From contig JAYTQG010000181.1 of assembly GCA_043746815.1 (NCBI GenBank), positions 8,205-72,204 on the forward strand: a stretch of 64,000 nt of DNA. Reading direction: 5' to 3'. Source of the stretch: JAYTQG01 sp043746815 (GTDB taxonomy: Bacteria > Actinomycetota > Thermoleophilia > Miltoncostaeales > Miltoncostaeaceae). Below are positions 1-7,318 of the stretch, in pieces (position 1 is the first letter of the stretch; each line of letters begins with the position of its first letter). The position numbers and the translations under genes were made by a program. The notes beneath the pieces were generated by a model. The model had not been told where the DNA came from, did no database searches, and saw only the letters and a program-made list of their open reading frames with translations.

Positions 1-237
1 CCGCAGGTGGCGATGGCCGCCCGCGCGCTGACGGCCTGCGGACGCGCCCCGGAGTACGTCGCCTCGGGCGGCGGGTCGGATGCGAACGCGTTCCTCGCGA
101 ACGGCATGTCCGCGGTCAATCTGTGCAACGGGATTGTCGCGCCGCATACCTCCGAGGAGCGTGTCCGGGTTGCCGACATCGACCTCATGGTTGACGTGAC
201 CCTGGCGATCATCGCGGAGGCGGTCGCGACCGGATGA
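1..237 (+). CDS. M20-family peptidase (PepT-like), C-terminal fragment
   Basis: The window opens inside this gene, in frame from base 1; only about 78 codons remain. The visible part carries the motif GGGSDAN followed by a conserved region ending in NGIVAPHTSEE, typical of the C-terminal catalytic part of zinc aminopeptidases of the M20 family (tripeptidase/PepT-like). The Asp and the His in this tail are expected to serve metal or substrate binding by family knowledge. The stop (TGA, 235-237) overlaps the ATG of the next gene in an ATGA arrangement, so the two are probably translated from one message. The exact substrate cannot be told from the fragment. Confidence 0.7.
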   Translation, partial: PQVAMAARALTACGRAPEYVASGGGSDANAFLANGMSAVNLCNGIVAPHTSEERVRVADIDLMVDVTLAIIAEAVATG

Positions 238-809
238 CGGATCCCGACGCGCTGGCACCCGCCGTCTCAAGTGAGTCGATCTTTGATGGCGAAATCGTCT
301 CGCTGCGTGTGTCGCACTACCAGCGCCCCCACGGTGCCCTCGTCCGTCGGGAGGTGGTTGAGCATCCCGGTGGGGTCACGATCCTCGCCGTCCGCGATGG
401 GTGTCTTGGTTTCGTGCGGCAGCCGCGCGAGGCCATCGGCCAGATGCTGTTGGAGCTTCCCGCCGGAAAGCTGGACGTCGACGGCGAGCCACCCTTGGCG
501 TGTGCCAAACGCGAACTCGGTGAGGAGATGGGCGTACGGGCTCAAGGTTGGGTGGACCTCGGCACGATTGTCACCTCACCGGCCATCAGTACCGAGATCA
601 TCCATATCTTCCTCGCTACCGAGATCACTGCGGTCTCGGTGGAAGCGGGTGCGGAAGAGGAAATCGAGCGGATTTGGTGGCCCATGAACCGGCTGGGAGA
701 GATTGTTGGCGAGACACTCTCCGACGCGAAGAGTCTCGCCGGGCTGATGCGCCTCGCCGCACACCTCGGCGCGCTTGCTCCAGAGGGTCCATTGAAGGGG
801 CTGTGGTAA
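234..809 (+). CDS. Nudix hydrolase, probable ADP-ribose pyrophosphatase
   Basis: A 191-residue Nudix protein. The Nudix box lies around residues 77-103: ELPAGKLDVDGE followed by RELGEEMGV, with the RE..EE core that binds the divalent metal. The ELPAGKLD lead-in is characteristic of the ADP-ribose pyrophosphatase (NudF-like) branch, which splits ADP-ribose to AMP and ribose 5-phosphate. There is one extra residue between the first Gly and the first Glu of the box (GX6E), which actinobacterial members also show. The start ATG overlaps the upstream peptidase stop by four bases. Substrate is inferred from the motif context only. Confidence 0.85.
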   Translation: MTDPDALAPAVSSESIFDGEIVSLRVSHYQRPHGALVRREVVEHPGGVTILAVRDGCLGFVRQPREAIGQMLLELPAGKLDVDGEPPLACAKRELGEEMGVRAQGWVDLGTIVTSPAISTEIIHIFLATEITAVSVEAGAEEEIERIWWPMNRLGEIVGETLSDAKSLAGLMRLAAHLGALAPEGPLKGLW

Positions 810-826
810 TCTCCGCGGCGTTGAGA

Positions 827-900
827 CGGGGCGTGGCGCAGCCTGGTAGCGCACCCGGCTGGGGGCCGGGCGGTCGGAGGTTCAAATCCTCTCGCCCCGA
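827..900 (+). tRNA. tRNA-Pro (anticodon GGG)
   Basis: Folds as a standard cloverleaf. Acceptor arm CGGGGCG (827-833) pairs with CGCCCCG (893-899), the discriminator is A900, and the anticodon arm CCCGG/CCGGG closes the loop CTGGGGG, giving anticodon GGG. The T-loop GTTCAAATCC is typical. The 3' CCA is not encoded: the next bases TTG are the start codon of pgsA, so the tRNA abuts the following reading frame with no gap. Confidence 0.97.
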
Positions 901-1479
901 TTGACTGACCCGGTTCGGCCCGTTTGGGTCCGAAATGTGCCGAATGCGCTCACCGCGACTCGGTTGCTCGCAATCCCCTTCATTGCCTTCTTCGCGTTCA
1001 CTGCGAGGGGGGACACCAGCCAGACGGCCGGTTGGATTTTTGCCGCGGTTGCAATCACCGACTTCCTTGACGGGGCGCTGGCGCGTCGGCTTGGTGTGGA
1101 AAGCGCGTTCGGCAAGATCGCCGACCCGCTGGCCGACCGCCTCCTCATCATCGTTGGGCTTGTCGGCCTGCTTGCGCTGGGTCGCGTCAATCCCGCCGCG
1201 CCCATCATCCAACTTGCCCGCGATGGTCTTGCCCTGGTTGCGTTCCCGCTCCTTGTGCGTGCGGGCTACCGGCCGAGAATCGACCTCGCAGGTAAGGTCA
1301 GCTCGTGGGTCGTCATGACGGCAATTCCGCTGTCGATGGGCTACCACTGGCCGTGGCTCCCCGCGTTCATGTGGTTCGCGGTTGCCCTCTCGGTGGCGAC
1401 GCTTGCGAACTACACGCGCCAACTGCTTGCGGCTGGCCGCGAACCTCGTCAATCGCCGGACGCGCGGGCGGTGCAGTAA
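901..1479 (+). CDS. pgsA: CDP-alcohol phosphatidyltransferase (PgsA-like)
   Basis: A 192-residue membrane enzyme expected to transfer a phosphatidyl group from CDP-diacylglycerol to glycerol 3-phosphate or a similar alcohol. The CDP-alcohol signature is complete at about residues 54-82: D-x2-DG-x2-AR-x8-G-x3-D-x3-D, beginning TDFLDG and ending ADPLAD. About five hydrophobic segments surround it. The TTG at 901 touches the tRNA-Pro discriminator base; a GTG at 937 just before PNALTATR is an alternative start, close to where most PgsA proteins begin. It heads a cluster with rsiG-like, FHA and MerR genes resembling the mycobacterial pgsA2-garA-ftsR neighbourhood. Confidence 0.85.
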   Translation: MTDPVRPVWVRNVPNALTATRLLAIPFIAFFAFTARGDTSQTAGWIFAAVAITDFLDGALARRLGVESAFGKIADPLADRLLIIVGLVGLLALGRVNPAAPIIQLARDGLALVAFPLLVRAGYRPRIDLAGKVSSWVVMTAIPLSMGYHWPWLPAFMWFAVALSVATLANYTRQLLAAGREPRQSPDARAVQ

Positions 1480-1521
1480 ACTTCCGGGCGACAGCTATCG
1501 ACCCGGTAAGGCGAAATCGAC

Positions 1522-1782
1522 ATGGACGAGTTGACCGATCTTTCGGGGCTCAGTAACGCGGAGTTGAAGACACTGATTGACGGCCTCCAGGTTGAGGAGC
1601 GCGACCTCTCATACCGTCGTCGGATGATGCATGGCCGTCTGGATCTCGCCCGAAATGAGTTGGTTCAGCGGCGCAAGCAGCAGAACCCGGCGGAACTCGC
1701 AAGCGTTGACTTGGACGAGTTGACCCGGATCCTGGCCGGAAAGTTGTCGGATCTTTCCCGGCTAGAGGGACCCGCCGAGTAG
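1522..1782 (+). CDS. RsiG-like small helical protein (putative c-di-GMP-responsive anti-sigma factor)
   Basis: An 86-residue, charged, almost wholly helical protein with no membrane segment. Around residues 26-42 it carries EERDLSYRRRMMHGRLD, which fits E(X)3S(X)2R(X)3H(X)3D. The cyclic-di-GMP-binding motif described for the actinobacterial anti-sigma RsiG is E(X)3S(X)2R(X)3Q(X)3D, so only the Gln is changed, to His. Streptomyces RsiG has two copies on a coiled-coil hairpin; here there is one, as reported for short homodimeric RsiG of early-branching Actinobacteria. No WhiG-type sigma gene is visible nearby. The start ATG is preceded by an AAGG element. Role is inferred from the motif. Confidence 0.6.
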   Translation: MDELTDLSGLSNAELKTLIDGLQVEERDLSYRRRMMHGRLDLARNELVQRRKQQNPAELASVDLDELTRILAGKLSDLSRLEGPAE

Positions 1783-1797
1783 CGGGCGGGCACTGCC

Positions 1798-2256
1798 ATG
1801 TACTGCGGACAGTGTGGCTTTCACCAAAGCGATGCCCACACCTACTGCGGGCGGTGTGGAGCCCTGCTCATCACCGAAGGGCAGACCATGGAGAGCACTG
1901 GGCCACTCGCGCTGCCCGAGAGTGACCGCGGTGCTGAGGTTGCCGCGGGACTGCGCGGGCGCGGCCCGATGCTCGCGATGCGCTGGGGCGGTGGCCTGTC
2001 GGGCGAGCACTTCCCGATCACTGATGAGCGGACAACGATCGGTCGCGACCCGTCGAATGCGATTTTCCTCGACGACGTGACGGTCTCGCGGCGTCATGCC
2101 TCGGTCAGTCGGCGGAGCGGCGAGTTGGTGCTTTCGGACCTTGCCAGCCTGAATGGCACCTATGTGAATCGCCACCGGATCTTGGCTGACCAGGCCCTTA
2201 CCGACGGTGACGAGCTGCAAATTGGCAAGTTCCGACTCGTCTTCATCGACGGGTGA
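1798..2256 (+). CDS. Zinc-ribbon and FHA-domain protein (GarA/OdhI-like)
   Basis: A 152-residue protein. Residues 3-22 form a four-cysteine zinc ribbon (CGQC ... CGRC). Residues about 75-145 form a forkhead-associated domain with the phosphothreonine-binding landmarks IGRDPSN, SRRHA and LNGTYVN. FHA domains bind phosphothreonine on partner proteins, so this is likely a Ser/Thr-kinase signalling adaptor. Thr and Ser residues at about 30-34 (QTMEST) lie where GarA-type proteins carry their phosphorylation site, but similarity there is weak. The stop overlaps the GTG of the MerR-type gene, as in actinobacterial garA-ftsR clusters. The zinc ribbon in place of the usual tail is noteworthy. Confidence 0.8.
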   Translation: MYCGQCGFHQSDAHTYCGRCGALLITEGQTMESTGPLALPESDRGAEVAAGLRGRGPMLAMRWGGGLSGEHFPITDERTTIGRDPSNAIFLDDVTVSRRHASVSRRSGELVLSDLASLNGTYVNRHRILADQALTDGDELQIGKFRLVFIDG

Positions 2257-3002
2257 CGGGCGAACCGGGCACGCTCTGGCCCGAGGACGACGCCCCGGAC
2301 CCGCCGCGCGAGGGGCGTTTGTCGATCGGAGCGGTCTGCGATCTGCTGCGAATTGAGTTCCCGAGCATCTCGATCTCCAAGATTCGCTATTTGGAGGACC
2401 AAAAGCTCGTCACTCCACAACGCACTCCAAGCGGGTACCGCCTCTACACGCCACCGGAGGTCGAGCGTTTGCGGACGATCTTGCGGCTGCAACGCGACGA
2501 GTTCCTTCCGCTTCGGGTGATCAGGCAGGAGCTTGAATCGGCAACCACGGGCGGTTCGTTCAGTGCCGTTAACCAGGCGCGCCAACTGAAACGCGCGCAA
2601 CTTGGTGAGCCCGCACCGACCCGGCGCCACAGTAGGAGCGAGGTGACCTCGGCCACTGGGGCAAGTCCGGCGATGCTCGCTGAGCTTGAGTCCTATGGTC
2701 TGATTACCCCGAACACCTCAGGCTACGACGAGACTGACCGCGAGATCATCACGACCGCGATGGAACTTGCGGCATTCGGAGTGGAACCCCGGCACCTGCG
2801 CCTGTTTCGCGTCAGCTCCGATCGGGAGGCTGGTCTCTTGGAGCAGGTGCTGTCCGCGGGGCTTCGCTCGCGAAATCCGGAGCGTCGCCGTGAAGCGGTC
2901 AACGATTTGGAGACCCTCGCTGCCCTTGCCTCGCAGCTCAGACATCTCACGCTGGTGTCGGTCCTCAGGCGCCTTGTGGCGAGCGGGTCGACGGCGCGAT
3001 AA
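2253..3002 (+). CDS. MerR-family transcriptional regulator (FtsR-like)
   Basis: A 249-residue regulator. Residues about 22-90 form a MerR winged helix-turn-helix (SIGAVCDLL ... KIRYLEDQKLV ... SGYRLYTPPEVERL). The C-terminal half (about 130-240) has a second helical domain containing LESYGLITPN, as in the FtsR group of actinobacterial MerR proteins, rather than a metal-binding tail. FtsR activates the cell-division gene ftsZ in corynebacteria, so a division or cell-cycle role is plausible by family knowledge. GTG at 2253 overlaps the FHA gene stop (GTGA). The end overlaps the convergent secreted-protein gene by 38 bases. Confidence 0.8.
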   Translation: MTGEPGTLWPEDDAPDPPREGRLSIGAVCDLLRIEFPSISISKIRYLEDQKLVTPQRTPSGYRLYTPPEVERLRTILRLQRDEFLPLRVIRQELESATTGGSFSAVNQARQLKRAQLGEPAPTRRHSRSEVTSATGASPAMLAELESYGLITPNTSGYDETDREIITTAMELAAFGVEPRHLRLFRVSSDREAGLLEQVLSAGLRSRNPERRREAVNDLETLAALASQLRHLTLVSVLRRLVASGSTAR

Positions 3003-3672
3003 GGATCGGACGGCCGGTCAATGGGTCGACCGCGAGGGCACCAGGGAGCAGGCGTCCGGTGAGGACCTCAGTCGGAAGGCCACGGCTGTTCGGGCCAGGG
3101 GTCGACTGCGGGGCGTAGCTGCCCGGCAGCTGAGACACCGATGGTGGCGCGGGCGGTGCCGCGGGCTTCGGGATTGCGCGAAGACGAGCGGTGAGATCCA
3201 GACGACGGACGTCCAGGGTATTCGCGGCTGCCTGCAACTCGCCACCGCGTACCACCAGGTCATGTTCAGTCGCGGCACGAGTCGCCATCGCGGCGCGATA
3301 TCGCGCGATCAGTCGCTGGTCGCGGACAATCACGGTCTGCTGGACGGCGAGTTTGGTGTCCGCGTCGCCCACTTGGTTGACGAGGACCTGCGCGATGCCG
3401 CTCGTCGGCGGGTCGCGGTACAGAGAGACGAGGCGGCTATTCAGGGCCTGGGCTGCCGCCTGGAACTGCACCTCGGCCTCGTCGCGCCGCGTTCGGACCG
3501 CAGCGAGCGCCACGTGCTGCCGATTCAGCTCCCGTTCGACGCCTGCCCGTTCGGCGACGAGCGCGCGGATGGCGGTCGTGAGATGGGCGCGGCGCTTGGC
3601 GTTCGTCGCCGAGGCCGGGGCGGCGACGACGAGGAGGGCGGCAAGGGTGGCGAACAGTCGGGTGCGTTTCAC
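2965..3672 (-). CDS. Secreted coiled-coil protein of unknown function
   Basis: A 235-residue protein with a clear signal peptide: MKRTR, then a hydrophobic run and an AxA-type cleavage region (APASATNA) near residue 22. Residues about 25-170 are Ala/Arg/Glu/Leu-rich and predicted as a long helical hairpin or coiled coil, similar in character to N-terminal parts of PcsB/NlpC-associated hydrolase regulators. The tail is Pro-rich with no catalytic domain. The GTG start at 3672 reads MKRT. It lies 32 bases downstream of the M32 peptidase gene on the same strand and may share its transcript. Function is not recognised. Confidence 0.65.
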   Translation of the reverse strand: MKRTRLFATLAALLVVAAPASATNAKRRAHLTTAIRALVAERAGVERELNRQHVALAAVRTRRDEAEVQFQAAAQALNSRLVSLYRDPPTSGIAQVLVNQVGDADTKLAVQQTVIVRDQRLIARYRAAMATRAATEHDLVVRGGELQAAANTLDVRRLDLTARLRAIPKPAAPPAPPSVSQLPGSYAPQSTPGPNSRGLPTEVLTGRLLPGALAVDPLTGRPILIAPSTRSPQGA

Positions 3673-3704
3673 CCCATGCCTATCGGCAGGCGCGCCCTGG
3701 CGGC

Positions 3705-5219
3705 TTAGGTTCCGGGAAGGTAGCGCCGACGGACGTGCCCAATGAAGGCATCGCTCGTCAGCGGTGAGCCCGTCGCCAGGTGCATCAGCTCCGCCGTCGG
3801 GAGGGCACCGCCGTGGATGTGAACCCGTTCCCGGAGAAATCCAAGAATGCGTGCAAAGTCGCCTGCCGCGATTTTGGTTTCCAACGGCCCGTGCTCCCGC
3901 TCAAACGCGTCGGCCAGTTGTGCCGCGTACAGATTGCCGAGCGTGTACGTGGGGAAGTACCCGAACAGGCCCTCCGGCCAATGAATGTCTTGCATGACGC
4001 CGTTGGTGTCACTCGGCGGGGTGATGCCGAGAAGGTCCGACATGCCCGCGGACCACGCCTCGGGAAGGTCCTTAACGGACAAGGTTCCCCTGATCAGTGC
4101 AAGCTCAAGCTCAAAGCGCAGCAGGATGTGGAGGTTGTAGGTCACCTCGTCCGACTCCGTGCGGATCGGCGACGAACGCACCTGGGTCACTGCCCGGAAG
4201 AGGACGTCCGCATCGACATGCGCCGCGCCTGCGGGCAAATGCTGCTCGACGAGTGGCATCACCCAGCTCCAAAACGCGCGGGTCCGCCCAACGTGGTTCT
4301 CCCAAAACCGTGCCTGCGACTCATGGGCGCCCATCGACGGGGGCTCCTCAATTGGGAGACCCTCAAAGTCCGGTGGGATGCTCTGGTCGTACAGGGCATG
4401 GCCGCATTCGTGCAGCGTCGCAAGGACACACTCAAGCGGACTGTCGTCGCTTGCTCGGGTCGTCAGCCGCACGTCGAGCGCGTGAACCCGCGAGGAGAAC
4501 GGGTGCGCAGAGATCGCGATGACGCCGCGGTCGATGTTGAACCCGACTGCCCCCGCAATGGCGTGGGCGAGCGCGATCTGGCCCTCAGCAGGCCACTCCC
4601 CGGGGATCTGGGTCCGGTCGGTCTGAGGGATTTCGCCGAGGAGGGGCACCAATCGACTGCGCAGGTCGGACAGCACCGGCTCGACCCACGCGGCCCGGGC
4701 TCCGGGCTCGTAGTCATCCAACAGCCCGTCGTACGGTTCGTCGCCGACCTCAAGCCGTTCGGCCTCTTCGCGTTTAAGTGCCACGAGGGGCGTCAGGGCC
4801 GCTGCGTATCCAGCGAAGTCGTTTGCCGGGCGCGCCTCGATCCACGTCGCTGACGCGATCGTCTGGACCTCTGATAGCCGCCGTACGAAGTCCTCAGACA
4901 GGCGATCGGCGCGGGTGCGACGACGACGGACCTCACGGAGCGCTGACGTCAACGCGGGCGCGCAGTCCGGCAACTCCTCCAGGGCGACAAGGGCGGGCTC
5001 AACGTCCGCACGGACCAGCGCGCGATGGGCGATTCCGGCCAGGCTCGCCATCACGGGCGCCCGTCCTTCGGTGGACCCGGGCGCCATCAAGGTCTCACGG
5101 TCCCACGACATCAGCGACAACGCGGAGCCAAGCGCGGAGACCTCGCGCAACCATTCGCTGACGAGGTCGTAGGCGGCCTGGACCGCGCGCGGGGAGTCAT
5201 CCGGGATCATCGGAGGCAC
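3705..5219 (-). CDS. M32 metallocarboxypeptidase (carboxypeptidase Taq family)
   Basis: A 504-residue cytoplasmic enzyme, the normal length for family M32. The zinc motif HECGH is at about residues 270-274, with the third metal ligand expected in GAHESQARFWEN some 25 residues later. Upstream helices include SLMSWDRETLMAPG, also conserved in the family. M32 enzymes remove C-terminal residues from peptides, using Co or Zn, with broad specificity except for C-terminal proline. The first start is GTG at 5219 with an AAGGA element upstream; ATG at 5210 is an alternative. It is divergent from the small membrane-protein gene at 5246. Confidence 0.92.
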   Translation of the reverse strand: MPPMIPDDSPRAVQAAYDLVSEWLREVSALGSALSLMSWDRETLMAPGSTEGRAPVMASLAGIAHRALVRADVEPALVALEELPDCAPALTSALREVRRRRTRADRLSEDFVRRLSEVQTIASATWIEARPANDFAGYAAALTPLVALKREEAERLEVGDEPYDGLLDDYEPGARAAWVEPVLSDLRSRLVPLLGEIPQTDRTQIPGEWPAEGQIALAHAIAGAVGFNIDRGVIAISAHPFSSRVHALDVRLTTRASDDSPLECVLATLHECGHALYDQSIPPDFEGLPIEEPPSMGAHESQARFWENHVGRTRAFWSWVMPLVEQHLPAGAAHVDADVLFRAVTQVRSSPIRTESDEVTYNLHILLRFELELALIRGTLSVKDLPEAWSAGMSDLLGITPPSDTNGVMQDIHWPEGLFGYFPTYTLGNLYAAQLADAFEREHGPLETKIAAGDFARILGFLRERVHIHGGALPTAELMHLATGSPLTSDAFIGHVRRRYLPGT

Positions 5220-5233
5220 GTCAGGAGGTCCTT

Positions 5234-5239
5234 TAGACT
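5234..5239 (+). promoter_or_regulatory. -10 box of a predicted leaderless transcript
   Basis: TAGACT followed by exactly six bases and then the ATG at 5246. No convincing -35 is visible. One of at least twelve such TANNNT-N6/7-start arrangements in the window. Confidence 0.5.
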
Positions 5240-5245
5240 GGTTCC

Positions 5246-5506
5246 ATGGAGTCTGGGTCCCAACGCCGTCGCCTGCTGCACTGGTGGGAAGAGTGTCCGA
5301 TACCAGTTCAGCTCGCTGTTGCGGCCGCAGTGCTTGTTCCCGTGTGGACGGTGATCAATCTGATGCTGAACCAACCACTGTTCTGGCGAGCGATCATCTA
5401 CGGGGTATTTTGGGGTGGGCTTAGCGTTGGAGCCGTGTTTGGAGCCACCAGGTCCGAGCGGTCGCGACGGATTGAGGCAGACCGCCAGGGTCCGCCTCAC
5501 GGCTGA
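5246..5506 (+). CDS. Small membrane protein
   Basis: An 86-residue protein with two hydrophobic helices (about residues 20-40 and 47-66) between a basic N-terminus and a charged tail (RSERSRRIEADRQ). No known domain is recognised. It stands alone on the plus strand between two minus-strand genes and overlaps the lipoprotein gene end by ten bases. The -10 box TAGACT six bases before the ATG supports this start and a leaderless transcript. Confidence 0.6.
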   Translation: MESGSQRRRLLHWWEECPIPVQLAVAAAVLVPVWTVINLMLNQPLFWRAIIYGVFWGGLSVGAVFGATRSERSRRIEADRQGPPHG

Positions 5507-5997
5507 ATGCCCCGGATGAAGGCGTCACTTGCCCTCCGAAACTTCGCGACCGCCTGGCCGACCGAGGCGGAGTTGCCGCTTGGCGCTTCGTCCGCGAGTC
5601 CCAGCATGACCGACGCAACGTTTTGTCCCTGGTCCACGATGCGCGCACGGCGAGCCTCAAGCGTGGGATCGCTGAGGTGATAGTCGTTCATCCGGTCGAC
5701 TGCCCCACGAAACGCCTCGGCTGACGCGCGGAGCGGGCCCGACTTCTCGGGAAACTGAGATGCGTTGGTCACGGAGGAGATGGTCGTGGAGTAGTCGCGC
5801 AGCGCACCGGTCAGCGCACTGGCGTCGCTCGCAAATCGGGAGGCGCCCGCGACCGCGGTACTCGCCGCTGGAACGCTTGTCGTCGGCGCCCCTTGGGAGA
5901 CGGAGCCGGTGGATACGGCCGGGGCCGAGGAACCGCCGCAGCCAGCGAGGGCGAGGGACATCATTGGAATCAAAACCACTCGCACGGGACGCTGCAT
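5497..5997 (-). CDS. Putative lipoprotein
   Basis: The ATG at 5997 gives a 166-residue protein with a lipoprotein signal: basic start, hydrophobic core and lipobox LALAGC with the lipidated Cys at about residue 20. A Ser/Thr/Ala-rich linker (about 21-55) leads to a helical domain (about 56-166) of unknown fold. The frame stays open upstream to 6162, but that extension has no signal-like character, so I chose the later start. It follows an anti-sigma gene on the same strand, with 65 bases between. It may be an extracytoplasmic partner or target of that sigma system (inference). Confidence 0.65.
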   Translation of the reverse strand: MQRPVRVVLIPMMSLALAGCGGSSAPAVSTGSVSQGAPTTSVPAASTAVAGASRFASDASALTGALRDYSTTISSVTNASQFPEKSGPLRASAEAFRGAVDRMNDYHLSDPTLEARRARIVDQGQNVASVMLGLADEAPSGNSASVGQAVAKFRRASDAFIRGIQP

Positions 5998-6062
5998 CGA
6001 GGGGAACTGCCTCACTCGGTCGGGATGGACTGAACCGTAGTGGTTCGCCGTCCCAATGCCCA

Positions 6063-6686
6063 CTACGGATGTTTCATCGGCCATCGAGGACGGAGCTTGG
6101 TCCATCCAAACCCGATGGCCAGAACGAGTGAAAGAACACCCAGGCCGGCAACGTACGGCCACCGGGGACGCTCCTGCTCGCGGACTCTGACGGGCGTCGG
6201 TGTGGCGGGTGCGCGGGGTTCTGCGGCGGCCGCGGAGTCGAAGCTCTCTCCGCCGGTCGGCTTGCTTGCGGTGGCGGCACTCGCCCCAGGAGGGCTCGGT
6301 GCTGGGGTCTGGTCGCGAGGAGGCGCGACCTTAGAACGGTACGTGCTGTTGGTGCCGGAGGTGGGTGCAGCCTGAACCTGTTCCAACTCGCCTCGGGGCG
6401 ACGGGGCCGCCGTTGGCCAGACTGCGACCGTGATCGCCGCGGCCGCCATCACGGGCGCCAGCGCACCAGCCAGGGCTGGCCACGCGGGTCGCCAGGCCCA
6501 CCGGCGCCGAGTGGGCGCTGTCTCAGCGAGGCGTTCAACCCGGGCCCGGAGCGCCTGCGGGGCGCGGACCGTATCGGCGCGCAGTTCGCTGACCAGGTCG
6601 AGCAAGTCCTCTTCATTCCCATCGTTCGCGGTGGCGCCATCCACCAGCGCGTCGATGCGTTTTGGGTCAGGCAACGCTGGCGTCAT
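6063..6686 (-). CDS. Probable membrane anti-sigma factor
   Basis: A 207-residue protein encoded directly after an ECF sigma factor with a 20-base overlap, the usual layout for a cognate anti-sigma. Residues 1-60 are cytosolic and helical (DLLDLVSELRADT). A hydrophobic segment spans about 68-90. A long Pro/Ala/Ser/Thr-rich stretch (about 95-170) follows, and a second hydrophobic helix sits near 178-195 with a basic tail. No zinc-binding HxxxCxxC motif of the ZAS class is present. The assignment rests on position and topology rather than sequence family. Confidence 0.6.
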   Translation of the reverse strand: MTPALPDPKRIDALVDGATANDGNEEDLLDLVSELRADTVRAPQALRARVERLAETAPTRRRWAWRPAWPALAGALAPVMAAAAITVAVWPTAAPSPRGELEQVQAAPTSGTNSTYRSKVAPPRDQTPAPSPPGASAATASKPTGGESFDSAAAAEPRAPATPTPVRVREQERPRWPYVAGLGVLSLVLAIGFGWTKLRPRWPMKHP

Positions 6687-7206
6687 GGGTCAACTCCTCC
6701 CGCAGTTTGGTCATGGCACGGTGGAGGGCAGTGGTGCAGGCACTCGGCTTGATGTCCAGGATCGCGGCCGCCTCGCGGGTATCGAACTCCAAGATGACGC
6801 GCAGCGCGATCACCTCGCACTCGGACGCGGTAAGTCGCTCAAACGCGCGTCGCATGTCGGGCGAGAAGCCGGTGGGAAGCTCGGTCGGTGGAACGGCCTC
6901 GGGAACGGCAACCAGCGCTTCCCGGCGGCGGCGGCGGCCATCGGCGCGCATATGGTCAAGCGCAGCATTCCGGGCAATCCGAACCAGCCACGCGGACGCT
7001 GGTCCGCGTCTGGGGTCGAACGATGCCCATGACTTGAGGGCCCGTTCAAAGGTTTCGGCGGTCAAATCTTCGGCGAGTTGTGGGTGGCGCACCATGTGCA
7101 AGAGGTAGCGATAGACCCCGTCCAGATGGGCGTCACAGGCCGAGGCAAAGGACGGTTGGGTGCCGGTCGAGTGGGGAAGTGTCAAGGCGAGGGTCGCGGT
7201 GCTCAC
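6667..7206 (-). CDS. RNA polymerase ECF-type sigma factor
   Basis: A 179-residue sigma-70 family protein with only regions 2 and 4, the ECF layout. Region 2 is at about 22-90 (VYRYLLHMVRHPQLAEDLTAE, with ARNAALDHMRADGRRRR in 2.4). Region 4 is at about 118-170 (LTASECEVIALRVILEF, REAAAILDIK). The start is GTG 7206. It overlaps the downstream membrane protein, the proposed anti-sigma. The promoters it reads cannot be deduced here. Confidence 0.9.
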   Translation of the reverse strand: MSTATLALTLPHSTGTQPSFASACDAHLDGVYRYLLHMVRHPQLAEDLTAETFERALKSWASFDPRRGPASAWLVRIARNAALDHMRADGRRRRREALVAVPEAVPPTELPTGFSPDMRRAFERLTASECEVIALRVILEFDTREAAAILDIKPSACTTALHRAMTKLREELTHDASVA

Positions 7207-7318
7207 ACGATGTCTACGCCGCCGAGGGGGCGATGGTCACCGCCGGACCTCCAGCGAGGCGGCGGCATGGCTACCGCGGGTACGATAGTCGTCGCGAACC
7301 AACGACCAAGGGATCAGG

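Noticed and set aside
234..809. Extra residue in the Nudix box as a sign of inactivity
   Set aside because: GX6E variants of this box occur in active actinobacterial ADP-ribose pyrophosphatases.
625..1452. 275-codon minus-strand open frame opposite pgsA and the tRNA
   Set aside because: Arg/Pro-rich shadow of a clear CDP-alcohol transferase and tRNA; no domain or SD.
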